A DNA stretch of 64,000 nt from Streptomyces sp. ML-6 (lineage in GTDB: Bacteria; Actinomycetota; Actinomycetes; Streptomycetales; Streptomycetaceae), in NCBI RefSeq assembly GCF_030116705.1, contig NZ_JAOTIK010000001.1, forward strand, positions 5,670,501 to 5,734,500, given 5' to 3'. The position numbers and the translations under genes were made by a program. Below the pieces are notes generated by a model. The model saw only the letters and a program-made list of their open reading frames with translations. It made no database searches and was not told where the DNA came from. Positions 34,005 to 44,900 of this stretch are shown here, in pieces; positions within the stretch are counted from its first letter, which is position 1; the number at the start of each line of letters is the position of its first letter.

Positions 34005-35567
34005 TCAGGACCGCTGCCGGTACGGCGCCCAGCCGCGCAGCTCCTCGTCGCGCGGGGCGTGCACCACGGCGGGCGTGCCGGGACCGAAGCCCATCACCGG
34101 GCGGCCGGCGTCCCAGCCCGGCCAGCCGGGATCGCCGCAGGCCGCGAACCGCACCCACGCCGCGTGCATCGCGTCCGCCAGCTCCTGCGGGGCGTCCGCA
34201 CCGGCCAGGGCGATCGCGTCGGGCCGGTCCAGGGTGTCGAAGACGAAACCGATCTCCAGCGCGTGACAGGCGCCGAGCCGCAGCACGGGCGACGGCCAGC
34301 CGAACTCGTAGACATGGGTGCTCCCCGGGGCACCGGTCCGGGCATCGGCCAGCCGGTTCAGCGGGACCCGCAGCAGCAGATCGGTGGCCAGCGCCCCCAG
34401 CAGCTCGCCCGGGGTGGCCCCGGGCCGGTTCGCGCGGTAGGCGCGCTCCGTGGCGCGCGGCACCCCGAACTTCAGCAGGGCCATCCGCAGCCCGATCCGG
34501 GACAGCCGCTCCGTGAGACCGCTCGGCACGAACCAGAGCCGGTACTCCTCGCTGTTCGAGCCCATCAGCAGATCGACGTCGTCGGCGGCGCCGTCCAGCA
34601 GCGCCTCCAGCGGATCGCGGGGCAGCAGATCGCCGTCCACCACGATCTGGAACGAGTTCCCGCCGGTCAGCGGGGAACCGCCGGCCGTCACCGCGGTCTG
34701 GGCGTCGAGCAGCGCCGCCGGGTCCACCGAGGCCAGTGCCGCGGCCGTCGCCGGAACCCCGAGCCGCTTCGCGACCAGCTCCGTCGTGCGGCGGGCGTCG
34801 TCCGGCCGCAACGCGGTCGGCGCACCGCTCTGCAGCACCGCGCGCCGGAACAGGCCCCTCGCCCGAGGGGCGGCCAGCAGGGCGGCGATGGCGACCGCCC
34901 CCGCCGACTCGCCGCACACCGTGACGAGGTCCGGATCGCCGCCGAACGCCGCGATGTTGTCCCGCACCCAGGCCAGCGCCGCGAGCTGGTCGAGCAGCCC
35001 CCGGTTGGCGGGCGCGTCCGGGAACACCCCGAACCCCTCGATGCCCAGCCGGTAGTTGACCGACACGAGGACCACCCCGTCACGGGCGAACGCCGTCCCG
35101 TCGTACAGCGGAACGGCCGACGAGCCGTGCAGCAGCGAACCGCCGTGGATCCAGACGAGGACGGGCAGCCCGGTGCGGTCCGGGACCGGGGACGGGTCCG
35201 AGTCATGGGCCGGGTCCGGGGTCCAGACGTTGAGGTTGAGGCAGTCGTCGCCCGGCACGTCGGGATCGGGCAGCAACCGGTCCAGCGGCGGGGAGTACGG
35301 CCGCTTGGGCGCGGTCGGCCCGAACGCCACCGCCTCCCGCACGCCCTCCCACGGCTCGGGCGGCTCCGGGGCCCGGAAGCGACGGGCGCCGACCGGAGCG
35401 GCCGCGTACGGGATGCCCCGGAAGACGCGGACGCCCTGCTCCAGCGTCCCGCGCACGGTTCCGTGGACCGTTTCGACCTGCGGCGATGCCCCGGGACCGG
35501 GAGCGGGATCGGGGGCGGGAGCGGGATCGGGGGCGGGACCGGAGGCGGGAGGGGGTGCGGCGGTCAT
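34005..35567 (-). CDS. Type B carboxylesterase
   Basis: A 520-residue serine hydrolase of the carboxylesterase/cholinesterase family. It shows the N-terminal signature DCLNLNVWTPDP, the oxyanion loop VLVWIHGGSLLHGS, the nucleophile elbow TVCGESAGAVAI (catalytic Ser about residue 220), and a C-terminal region GACHALEIGFVFDT with the likely catalytic His. The first 30 residues are repetitive DPAPAPDPAPGPG and may be a disordered leader or a misplaced start (a downstream start near VETVHGTVRG is possible). No signal peptide is evident. Substrate unknown. Confidence 0.92.
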   Translation of the reverse strand: MTAAPPPASGPAPDPAPAPDPAPGPGASPQVETVHGTVRGTLEQGVRVFRGIPYAAAPVGARRFRAPEPPEPWEGVREAVAFGPTAPKRPYSPPLDRLLPDPDVPGDDCLNLNVWTPDPAHDSDPSPVPDRTGLPVLVWIHGGSLLHGSSAVPLYDGTAFARDGVVLVSVNYRLGIEGFGVFPDAPANRGLLDQLAALAWVRDNIAAFGGDPDLVTVCGESAGAVAIAALLAAPRARGLFRRAVLQSGAPTALRPDDARRTTELVAKRLGVPATAAALASVDPAALLDAQTAVTAGGSPLTGGNSFQIVVDGDLLPRDPLEALLDGAADDVDLLMGSNSEEYRLWFVPSGLTERLSRIGLRMALLKFGVPRATERAYRANRPGATPGELLGALATDLLLRVPLNRLADARTGAPGSTHVYEFGWPSPVLRLGACHALEIGFVFDTLDRPDAIALAGADAPQELADAMHAAWVRFAACGDPGWPGWDAGRPVMGFGPGTPAVVHAPRDEELRGWAPYRQRS

Positions 35568-35705
35568 GGCTGGCTTCGGCCCTTCTGCGGTGCGGGGTGG
35601 CGTGGCGAGGGTGGGGGAGTGCGACGGACGGGGAGCGCGACGGGTGGGGAGTGCGGTGAGGAACCGGTCAAGTGGGTGCGGTCCGGCGGGTGCCGGTCCG
35701 GTGGG

Positions 35706-37205
35706 TCAGGAGGAAGCGGCGGTCGTCAGCGCCCTCTTGAGTACCTTCCCGGTCGGGCCGAGCGGCAACGCCTCGACGAACCGCACGATCCGCGGGTACT
35801 TGTGCCGCCCGAGCCGCTCCCGGGACCAGGCGATCACCTCCTGATCCGTCACCCCGTCCGCGTCCGGGCGGGGCACGACGACCGCGCAGATCTCCTCGCC
35901 GCGCGCCTCGTCCGGCACACCGATCACGGCGACCTCCAGGACCGCCGGATGACGCACCAGCACCTCCTCGACCTCGCGCGGGTAGATGTTGAAGCCGCCC
36001 CGGATGATCAGGTCCTTCTTCCGGTCGACGATGCTCAGGAAGCCGTCCTCGTCCCGCACCCCCAGGTCCCCGGTGCGGAACCAGCCGTCGACCACCGCGG
36101 CGGCCGTCGCCACCGGGTCGTCGAGGTACCCCGCGAAGACGTTGTGGCCGCGCACCACCACCTCGCCGACCTCCCCGTCCGGCAGCAGCACCACGGCGTC
36201 CTCCGTCGCCGCGTCCGCGACACCGACCTCCACGCCCCGGATCGGATGACCCACCGTGCCGGGGCGCCGGCCGGTGCGGGGCTGGTTGAAGGTGGCGACG
36301 GGGGAGGTCTCGGTCAGCCCGTAGCCCTCCAGGACCTGGGTCGCGAAGACCTCCTCGAAGCGTTCGAGCACGGCCACGGGGAGCGCGGCGCCGCCCGAGA
36401 CGGCCGCGCGCAGGACGGGCCGGGGCGCGGTGCCGGCGTCCCCCGCGGCGGCCTCGACGAGCGCGTGGTACATCGTCGGCACGCCCATGAAGACGCTCAC
36501 GCCCTCGGCGGCCAGCAGCTCCAGGGCGCCCGCGCCGGTGAAGCGCGGCACGAGCACGAGCGCGGCCCCCGCCCGCAGCGTCGCGTTCATCGCACAGGTC
36601 TGCCCGTAGCTGTGGAACAGCGGCAGACAGCCCAGGACCACGTCGTCGGGGGTCAGTTCCAGCAGGTCGTCGGCGACCACCGACGCGTTCGTCACGATGT
36701 TGTGGTGGGTGAGCAGGGCCCCCTTCGGCCGCCCGGTCGTGCCGCTCGTGTAAAGGATCACGGCGACGTCCTGCGGCGCCGCGGGCTCCGGCCCGGACAG
36801 CGGGACACCGCCCGCCGGGACGCCGCGCACGGCCCGCACCCCCGCGGCCCGCGCCCCCTTCTCGGCCACCGGCCACAGCGCGCCGCCGCCGATCAGCAGG
36901 ACGCAGCCGCTGTGCCGCAGCACGTACGCCACCTCCTCGGCCACCAGCAGCCCGTGCACCGGTACCACCGTCGCCCCGGCGGCGAGCGCCCCGTAGTACG
37001 CGTACAGGAAGTCCGCCGTGTTGGGCAGCAGCACCGCCACTCGGTCCCCGGGCCGCACCCCGGCCGCCCGCAGCGCGCCCGCGCGTTCCAGCACCCCGGC
37101 CCACAGCTCCCGGTAGGTGAGGCGGGTGCCGGAATCGACCACGGCGACGCGGTCGGGATGCCGGTGGACCGATGCGCCGAGTACGGCGGCGACGCTGAGG
37201 GACAT
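35706..37205 (-). CDS. AMP-forming acyl-CoA synthetase
   Basis: A 499-residue adenylate-forming enzyme. Motifs: P-loop-like YTSGTTGRPKGALLTHHN (about residue 155), A5 core GYGLTETSPVATFNQP (about 290), and C-terminal FRTGDLGVRDEDGFLSIVDR with KDLIIRGGFNIYPREVEEVL and the catalytic Lys in GPTGKVLKRAL. It most resembles long- or medium-chain fatty-acid CoA ligases. The ATG at 37205 gives MSLSVAAVLGASVHRHPDRV and has GGAG about 9 bp upstream; longer frames are not credible. It is divergent from a PucR-type regulator that likely controls it. Confidence 0.93.
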   Translation of the reverse strand: MSLSVAAVLGASVHRHPDRVAVVDSGTRLTYRELWAGVLERAGALRAAGVRPGDRVAVLLPNTADFLYAYYGALAAGATVVPVHGLLVAEEVAYVLRHSGCVLLIGGGALWPVAEKGARAAGVRAVRGVPAGGVPLSGPEPAAPQDVAVILYTSGTTGRPKGALLTHHNIVTNASVVADDLLELTPDDVVLGCLPLFHSYGQTCAMNATLRAGAALVLVPRFTGAGALELLAAEGVSVFMGVPTMYHALVEAAAGDAGTAPRPVLRAAVSGGAALPVAVLERFEEVFATQVLEGYGLTETSPVATFNQPRTGRRPGTVGHPIRGVEVGVADAATEDAVVLLPDGEVGEVVVRGHNVFAGYLDDPVATAAAVVDGWFRTGDLGVRDEDGFLSIVDRKKDLIIRGGFNIYPREVEEVLVRHPAVLEVAVIGVPDEARGEEICAVVVPRPDADGVTDQEVIAWSRERLGRHKYPRIVRFVEALPLGPTGKVLKRALTTAASS

Positions 37206-37222
37206 GAAGAACTCCAGGAGGT

Positions 37223-37308
37223 GGGCACACGGTGGTTGCACGGCTGCTGATGCCCAGAATCGGCCGCGGCCCCGCCCGGCACAATGTGCAGGTGCCCACC
37301 GTGTGCCC
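37223..37308. promoter_or_regulatory. 13-bp inverted repeat flanking divergent promoters
   Basis: GGGCACACGGTGG (37223-37235) and CCACCGTGTGCCC (37296-37308) are exact reverse complements 60 bp apart. They lie in the 192-bp gap between the acyl-CoA ligase and the PucR-type gene. The spacing suits two binding sites joined by a looped regulator. Confidence 0.65.
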
Positions 37309-37397
37309 GGCCTGCCTGGGCAGTGGCCCCCCGGGGATGCACAGGGCAAGGCAACCGCCTAACAGCCACCTGACAGGAACGGCGCTAGCCTTCCCGC

Positions 37398-38666
37398 ATG
37401 CTGGACGAAACCGGAGCCCGGACCCCCCGCGCCGACGGCCGGGACGGCGCCGACGACGAACTGCGCCGCGCCCTGGCCGCCGCCCTGCTGCCGGGGCTCG
37501 ACGACCTGACCCGGCGGGTCGTCGCCGACATCCACGCGCACAGCGGCACGTACGCGTCGGGCACGCCCGTCAGCCGGGACGACCTGCGGGAGATCTGCCG
37601 CGACAACCTGCGACGGGCCCTGGAGGACTTCGGCGGACTGCCTCCCGGCCGGGAGGACTTCGAGCACGCGGCGCGCGAGACGGGGCGGCGGCGCGCGGAG
37701 CAGGACGTGCCGCTGGACACCGTGCTCCAGGCCTACCGGCGCGGGGGCCGGGTGATGTGGCAGGTGATGGCCGAGCACCTGCGGGCGGCGCGGGCCGGAC
37801 GGCCGGGGGACGCCGAGGGGGGCGTCGTGGCCGCCGCGGCGGCGGCCGGCCGGGACACCGAGCTCGACGTGGCGGGCGCCCTGTGGGAGACCATCGACCG
37901 CTACTCGCTCGCGATGGCGGAGTCGTACCGGCTGACCCGGCTGGAGATGCAGGGCCGTCAGGACACCCGCCGCGCCGCCCTCTTCGAGGCGCTGCTCGAC
38001 GGGCGCGGGGACGACCCGGCGGTCGCCTCGGCGGCCTCCGCCGCGCTCGGGGTGCCGGTCCGGGACCGGTACGTCGTCGTCGCGGCGGCCCAGGACCCGG
38101 CGGCGGCGCCCAACCCGGGGGCCGCCCTGGAGAGCCACGGCATCTGGTCCTTCTGGCGGCCGAGATCGGGCCGGTACGAGGGGATCGTGCGGCTGGCCGC
38201 GGAGGAGTACGACGTCCTGCTCGACCTGCTGCGCGAGCACACCGGCGCCACCGCGGGCGTGTCGCCGGAGTTCGCCCGGCTCGCCCGCGCGGGCCGGGCC
38301 CTGCGCCTGGCCGAACAGGCCCTGCGCACCCTCCCCGCCGGGAGCGGCGAGGCGGTGGCGTTCGACGACCGGCTGGCGGAGATCCTCCTCGTCGACCGCC
38401 CGGAGATCGCCGGGCGCATCGTCACCACGTACCTGGGCGCCGTCCTGGAAACGGCGGCCGAACGCGACACGCTGCTCGGCACGCTCCGGGTCTGGCTCGA
38501 CAGCGGCTGCTCGGCGGCGCGGGCCGCCGAGCGGCTCTACTGCCACCGCAACACCGTCCTCAACCGCATCGGCCGGATCGCCGAACTCACCGGCCGTTCC
38601 GCGGAGTCGGGCGAGTCCCGGCTGGGCTGGGCGCTGGCCCTCAGGGCATTGCCGCCACGGGCATGA
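37398..38666 (+). CDS. PucR/CdaR-type transcriptional regulator
   Basis: A 422-residue regulator. The N-terminal part (about 20-190) is a helical sensory domain (DLREICRDNLRRALEDFGGL, AEQDVPLDTVLQAYRRGGRV). The middle resembles a degenerate GGDEF-like region, and the C-terminal HTH_30 reads ERLYCHRNTVLNRIGRIAEL (about 378-400). This architecture matches PucR-family activators of catabolic genes. It is divergent from the acyl-CoA ligase, with a 13-bp inverted repeat between them. Confidence 0.9.
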   Translation: MLDETGARTPRADGRDGADDELRRALAAALLPGLDDLTRRVVADIHAHSGTYASGTPVSRDDLREICRDNLRRALEDFGGLPPGREDFEHAARETGRRRAEQDVPLDTVLQAYRRGGRVMWQVMAEHLRAARAGRPGDAEGGVVAAAAAAGRDTELDVAGALWETIDRYSLAMAESYRLTRLEMQGRQDTRRAALFEALLDGRGDDPAVASAASAALGVPVRDRYVVVAAAQDPAAAPNPGAALESHGIWSFWRPRSGRYEGIVRLAAEEYDVLLDLLREHTGATAGVSPEFARLARAGRALRLAEQALRTLPAGSGEAVAFDDRLAEILLVDRPEIAGRIVTTYLGAVLETAAERDTLLGTLRVWLDSGCSAARAAERLYCHRNTVLNRIGRIAELTGRSAESGESRLGWALALRALPPRA

Positions 38667-38777
38667 TCCGAAGGCGTGATCCGAGGGCGTGACCCGGGGG
38701 TGATCCGAGGGCGTGGTCCGGGGTGCCGGGCCGTCGAGGGCGCTCCCGGATCACGCCCCGGGCCGGGCGGCCCGGGG
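38664..38777. terminator. Repeats and hairpin between PucR gene and terpene synthase
   Basis: CCCCGGGCC (38756-38764) pairs with GGCCCGGGG (38769-38777) around GGGC, a likely shared terminator between convergent genes. Just before it, three direct copies of TGATCCGA(A/G)GGCG (near 38664, 38678 and 38701) make a small repeat array of unknown purpose. Confidence 0.6.
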
Positions 38778-38830
38778 CAGCAGCTGGTCGGGCGACGGCC
38801 AGGCGGCCGTCAGGGGGTCGTCAGGGGGCG

Positions 38831-40426
<1,596 letters not shown>

Positions 40427-41845
40427 TCAGGCGCCCTTCAGGTGCCGCATCAGACGTTCGAAGTCCTGCCAGCCCGACAGGTCCGACGGGTCGCCGGGCA
40501 GCGGGTAGTACAGCGCGGGACGGGTCTTCGGGCCGAGCTGGACCGGGGGTTCGGCCAGCGGGGTGCGCCGGGCGCGGTCACCGGGCATCTCGCGGACCTC
40601 CTCCGCGCCGAGCACGAACGCCACCGGGACGCCCGGCCCCTCGAAGCGCGGAGGAACGGCCAGGTCGCGGCGGGCCTTGCGGATCTGGACCAGCATCGAC
40701 TGGAGGTGGTGGCGGGTCGCCAGCACCTCGGCCGCCCGGGGCAGGGCCTCCAACGGCGGCTCCTCGCCGGGTCCGTAGCCGAACGCCAGCGTGACCTCCT
40801 CCTCCACCCCGCCCTTCGTGCGGCTGACGCGGAGCGTGGCCAGGCCCGGCCGGTCCGGACCGCCGACCACCACGAACCAGGTCGGCTCGGGCGACCGCTC
40901 GAAGGCGACATCGGTCAGCCGCCGCAGCGACCAGGGCAGGGAGGCGGGCTCCGCGGTGCCCCAGCCGGCCGGGTCCGTGCCGGTCAGCTCCTGCCACACC
41001 GCCTCCAGGGCCCCGCCCAGCACCAGCCGGTCGTCCGCCGGGTGGACCGTGCGGAACGTGAGGGCCAGCTGGCGCTCACCGGTGTCCGAGACCTCCCCGT
41101 AGGAGGCGGCCACCGGCGTGCGCAGGTCGTCGGGGCCCGCGTCGGGCGACTCGACCGGCGCGAACATGCCGTGCTGCCAGCGCAGTACGGCACCGGACAG
41201 GCCGTCGTAGTAACCGTCCTTCTCGTCCTGCACCACCCACCGCGAAGGCCAGCCGCTCAGACTGTTGCGCACGGCGGGGGAGAGCATGGCGCCCGGCGAC
41301 GTGACGATCTGGATGCCCAGCTCGGCATTGGCCGCCGCCCGGAACGCGTCTGCCAGCCAGGCCGTCATGGCGATCACCGGACGGTCCTGGATGATGACGG
41401 CCACCTTGTCGGTGAGGGCGTCGACGGCGGGCTGCGCGGCGGCGGGCGTGGGCACCGCGCGCACGCCCTCGCTCTTCACCACCGCCAGGGAACGCGTGGC
41501 CTCCGGCGGCCAGGCGTGGCCCCCGGCCATGGTGGCGACCCGGGCCCCGAAGGTCCCCGCGAGCAGCTCGGCCTCCTGGACGCCGGTGGTGGCCCGGGCC
41601 TCCGTCCACCAGTACGGGACCGGGGGCGCGGTCGTCCCGAGCAGCCGCTCGGCCTCGCCCGCGACCTGCACCAGCATCGGCGCCTCGACGGAGACGAGCG
41701 GCCGGCCCTCCTCGTCGCAGAGCTGCACGACGGCGTCCTCGCCCGTCGTCCCCACCAGCTTGTCGGGGCCGCCCGAGAGCAGACCGGCGAGCACGGTCAA
41801 CGGGTCGGGCATGCGCGGCGTGAGGGCGATGACGTCCTTGGTCAT
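40427..41845 (-). CDS. DUF6177-type T7SS-associated protein
   Basis: A 472-residue soluble protein beginning MTKDVIALTPRMPDPLTVLA. I recognise it (from memory of Streptomyces ESX loci) as the family annotated DUF6177. It has no membrane segment. Regions such as YYDGLSGAVLRWQHGMFAPV and FVVVGGPDRPGLATLRVSR suggest mixed alpha/beta folding, and the end SDLSGWQDFERLMRHLKGA is conserved-looking. It is the last gene of the minus-strand T7SS operon, 85 bp after EccC, which suggests a cytosolic accessory or chaperone-like role in secretion. Mechanism unknown. Confidence 0.75.
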   Translation of the reverse strand: MTKDVIALTPRMPDPLTVLAGLLSGGPDKLVGTTGEDAVVQLCDEEGRPLVSVEAPMLVQVAGEAERLLGTTAPPVPYWWTEARATTGVQEAELLAGTFGARVATMAGGHAWPPEATRSLAVVKSEGVRAVPTPAAAQPAVDALTDKVAVIIQDRPVIAMTAWLADAFRAAANAELGIQIVTSPGAMLSPAVRNSLSGWPSRWVVQDEKDGYYDGLSGAVLRWQHGMFAPVESPDAGPDDLRTPVAASYGEVSDTGERQLALTFRTVHPADDRLVLGGALEAVWQELTGTDPAGWGTAEPASLPWSLRRLTDVAFERSPEPTWFVVVGGPDRPGLATLRVSRTKGGVEEEVTLAFGYGPGEEPPLEALPRAAEVLATRHHLQSMLVQIRKARRDLAVPPRFEGPGVPVAFVLGAEEVREMPGDRARRTPLAEPPVQLGPKTRPALYYPLPGDPSDLSGWQDFERLMRHLKGA

Positions 41846-41930
41846 GTGGTCGGCCGTTCCTTCTTCTTCCGGGGTGCGAGGGCGCGCGGGAGGCGGCGGC
41901 TCCGTCGGTACGGGGCCGCCGCCCGGCGCG

Positions 41931-44900
41931 TCACTCCGCGGTGTACACGGTCTGGATGAGGCGGTTGGGCTGGCCCCTGCGGATGAACACGCCGCGTCCC
42001 GGCGGCTGCTGGGTCGCGTACACACCGGGGAACAGCTGCCCCTCGCTGCGGTCGCCCGCCATCAGGAGCGCCGAGGCCCCCGACTCGCGCAGCCCCAGCA
42101 TCAGCGGGTCGTACATGCCGCGCGAGGCACCCGCGACCCGGCGGGTCAGGACGAAGTGCAGCCCGATGTCCACGGCGGACGGGATGTACGGCAGGAACGG
42201 GTCGAGCGGCGCCTGGCCCGCGGTGGTCAGCACGTCGTAGTCGTCCACGAGGATCACGATCCGCGGACCGCTGCCCCAGCTGCCGGGCTCCAGGTCCTCG
42301 GTGTCCGCCCGGTCGTCCGGCAGCCGCTTCTCCAGCTCGGTGGCGATCCCGGCGGCCAGCCCCGCGCACATCTTGGGGTTGTACGCGTAGCCGCCGCGGA
42401 ACTCCTCGGGGATCGCGCCGCGCAGTCCGCGCCGCGGGTCCATGACGGCGAAGACCAGCTCCTCCTCGCCGTAGCGCTCGATGAGGCCGTGGGCGATGGT
42501 CTTCAGCAGGTTCGTCTTGCCGCACTCGCTGTCGCCCAGGACCAGCAGGTGCTGGTCGTGGTGGAACAGGTCGAGCAGGGCGGGCGCGAGCGCCGTCTGG
42601 TCCAGGCCGATCGGCACCCGCTTGGGCTCGGCGACCGGCCCCGGCAGCAGGTGCGGTTCCAGGACGTGCGGCAGGATCCGCACCGGCTGGGCGACCTCGC
42701 CGCTCCAGGTGGCCCGGATCGTGCGGGCGGTGTGCTCCAGCACGGCACCCAGGTCCGAGACGTCCGCCAGACCGTCCGTACGGGGCAGCGCCACCTGCGC
42801 GAAGAGCTTGCCGTCGGTGAGGATGCGGCCCGGCTCGTCGGGCGACAGGGTCTGGGCGAGCTTGCGGTCGACGCTCGACTCGCTGGGGTCGTTCAGCCGC
42901 AGCTCGACCCGGGTGCCGAAGTTCGACTGGGTGGCGATGCGCACGTCGTTCCAGCGGAGCATGCCCGCGACCACGTGGATGCCGTAGCCGCCACCGCGCT
43001 TGAGGATGTCGACGACCGCGTCGTCCAGCTCGTCGAAGTCGTCGCGCAGCGCCCCGAAACCGTCGATGACCAGCACGATCTCGGCCGAGGCCAGCTGCGG
43101 CAGCCGGCCCGCCGTGTGCAGGGAACGCAACTGCTCCACGGAGTCGATGTTGTGCTCGCGGAAGAGCTCCTCGCGCACCGCGAGCATGCCCCGCACCTCC
43201 TCGACGGTGCGGCCCGCGCGTTCCCGGTCCGCACGGCCGGCGACCCCGCCGACGTGCGGCAGCCCGGAGATCGCCTGGAGCCCGCCACCGACCAGGTCGA
43301 GGCCGTAGACGCCGACCTCCTGCGGGGTGTGGGTGAGTGCGAGCGAGAGGGCGAGGGTACGCAGCAGCGTGGTCTTGCCGGACTGCGGACCGCCGATGAT
43401 CGCGACGTGACCGCCCGCCACCGTCAGGTCCAGGTACCACTGGCCCTGCCACTGCTTCGTCGGGTCGTCGAGCAGACCGAGCGGCACCTGCAACGGGCCC
43501 TTGCGCCGGGCCAGTTGCATCCCGCGCGGCCCCACGTCCAGCGGCCCCGCGACCTTGTCCAGGGCGATGGCGCCGGGCAGCGGCGGCAGCCAGATCCGGC
43601 GCACCGGACCGGCCGCCTCCCGCAGCTGGTCGACGACGACGCCCATCTCGGTCGGCCCGGTCTCCCGGCGCCGCACCTTCGGCTCCTCGGCCACGGTCTC
43701 CGGCTCGGCCAGCGTGTTGAACGCCTCGTACTCCAGGGCCAGCGGCCCGGTGTCCTGCTCCTCGTCCCGCTGCACGGGGCCCCGGTAGGCGCCCGAGACG
43801 TAGCTCGCCTTGAAGCGCTCGTAGTGGCTGGTGTCCACCTTGAGGTAACCGAAGCCGGGCAGCGGCGGCAGGTGGAAGGCGTCCGTGGTGTCCAGGACGG
43901 TGCGGGACTCGTCGGCGGAGAAGGTGCGCAGCCCGAGCCGGTACGAGAGGTAGGTGTCCAGGCCCTTCAGCTTGCCGCCCTCGATGCGCTGGCTGGACAG
44001 CAGCAGGTGCACCCCGATGGAGCGGCCGATGCGGCCGATGGAGAGGAACAGGTCGATGAAGTCCGGCTTCGCGGTGAGCAGTTCACCGAACTCGTCGATC
44101 ACCACGAACAGGTGCGGCAGCGGGTCCAGGTCGGGCCGCCGGTCCGCGCGCAGCGCCGCGTAGTCACCGATGTCGGCGACGTTGCCCGCGTCCTTGAGCA
44201 CCTGCTGGCGGCGCTTGACCTCGCCGGCGAGCGAGGCGTGCACCCGCTCGACGAGGCCCGCCTGGTTCTCCAGGTTGGTGATGACGCCGGCCACGTGCGG
44301 CAGCTCCGCGAACGGGGCGAAGGTCGCACCGCCCTTGTAGTCGACGAGGACCAGGGCGAGGTCCTCCGGCGGGTGCGTGGCCACCAGGGCCAGGACCAGG
44401 GTGCGCAGCAGCTCCGACTTGCCGGAACCGGTGGCACCGACGCACAGCCCGTGCGGGCCCATGCCCAGCTCGGAGGACTCCTTCAGGTCCAGGAGCACCG
44501 GCTGGTGGGAGTCGCTGATGCCGATCGGCACGCGCAGGAAGGCGCGTTCGCCGCGCGGCGCCCACAGCCGCGACAGGTCGAGCCGCGCCACGTCGTCGAT
44601 GCCGAGCAGATCGGCGAAGTCCACGGGGCCGGACAGCGGGGCGTCCACCAGCGACTCGGCGGACAGCCGCATCGGCGCCAGCATCCGGGCCAGACCCTCC
44701 GCGAACGGGATGCCGACCTCGTCCACGATGCCGTGGGCGCTGATCGGCTCCCGCTCGCGCAGGTCCTCGATGACCACCCCGTCGCCGTCGACGGTGATCC
44801 GGACGCTGACGTGCCCCGGCTCCTGGATGCGCTGTTCGAGCAGGTGCAGCACGCTGACGCCCATCTCGCGCAGCCCCACCGCGTCGTCCGGCCGCGGCAG

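Noticed and set aside
34059..37250. A 1063-codon plus-strand frame opposite the carboxylesterase and acyl-CoA ligase
   Set aside because: Both minus-strand genes have clear catalytic motifs; the plus frame has none.
38664..38717. Short direct repeats considered as a possible CRISPR array
   Set aside because: Only three units with no regular unique spacers; too short and irregular, so listed only as repeats near a terminator.
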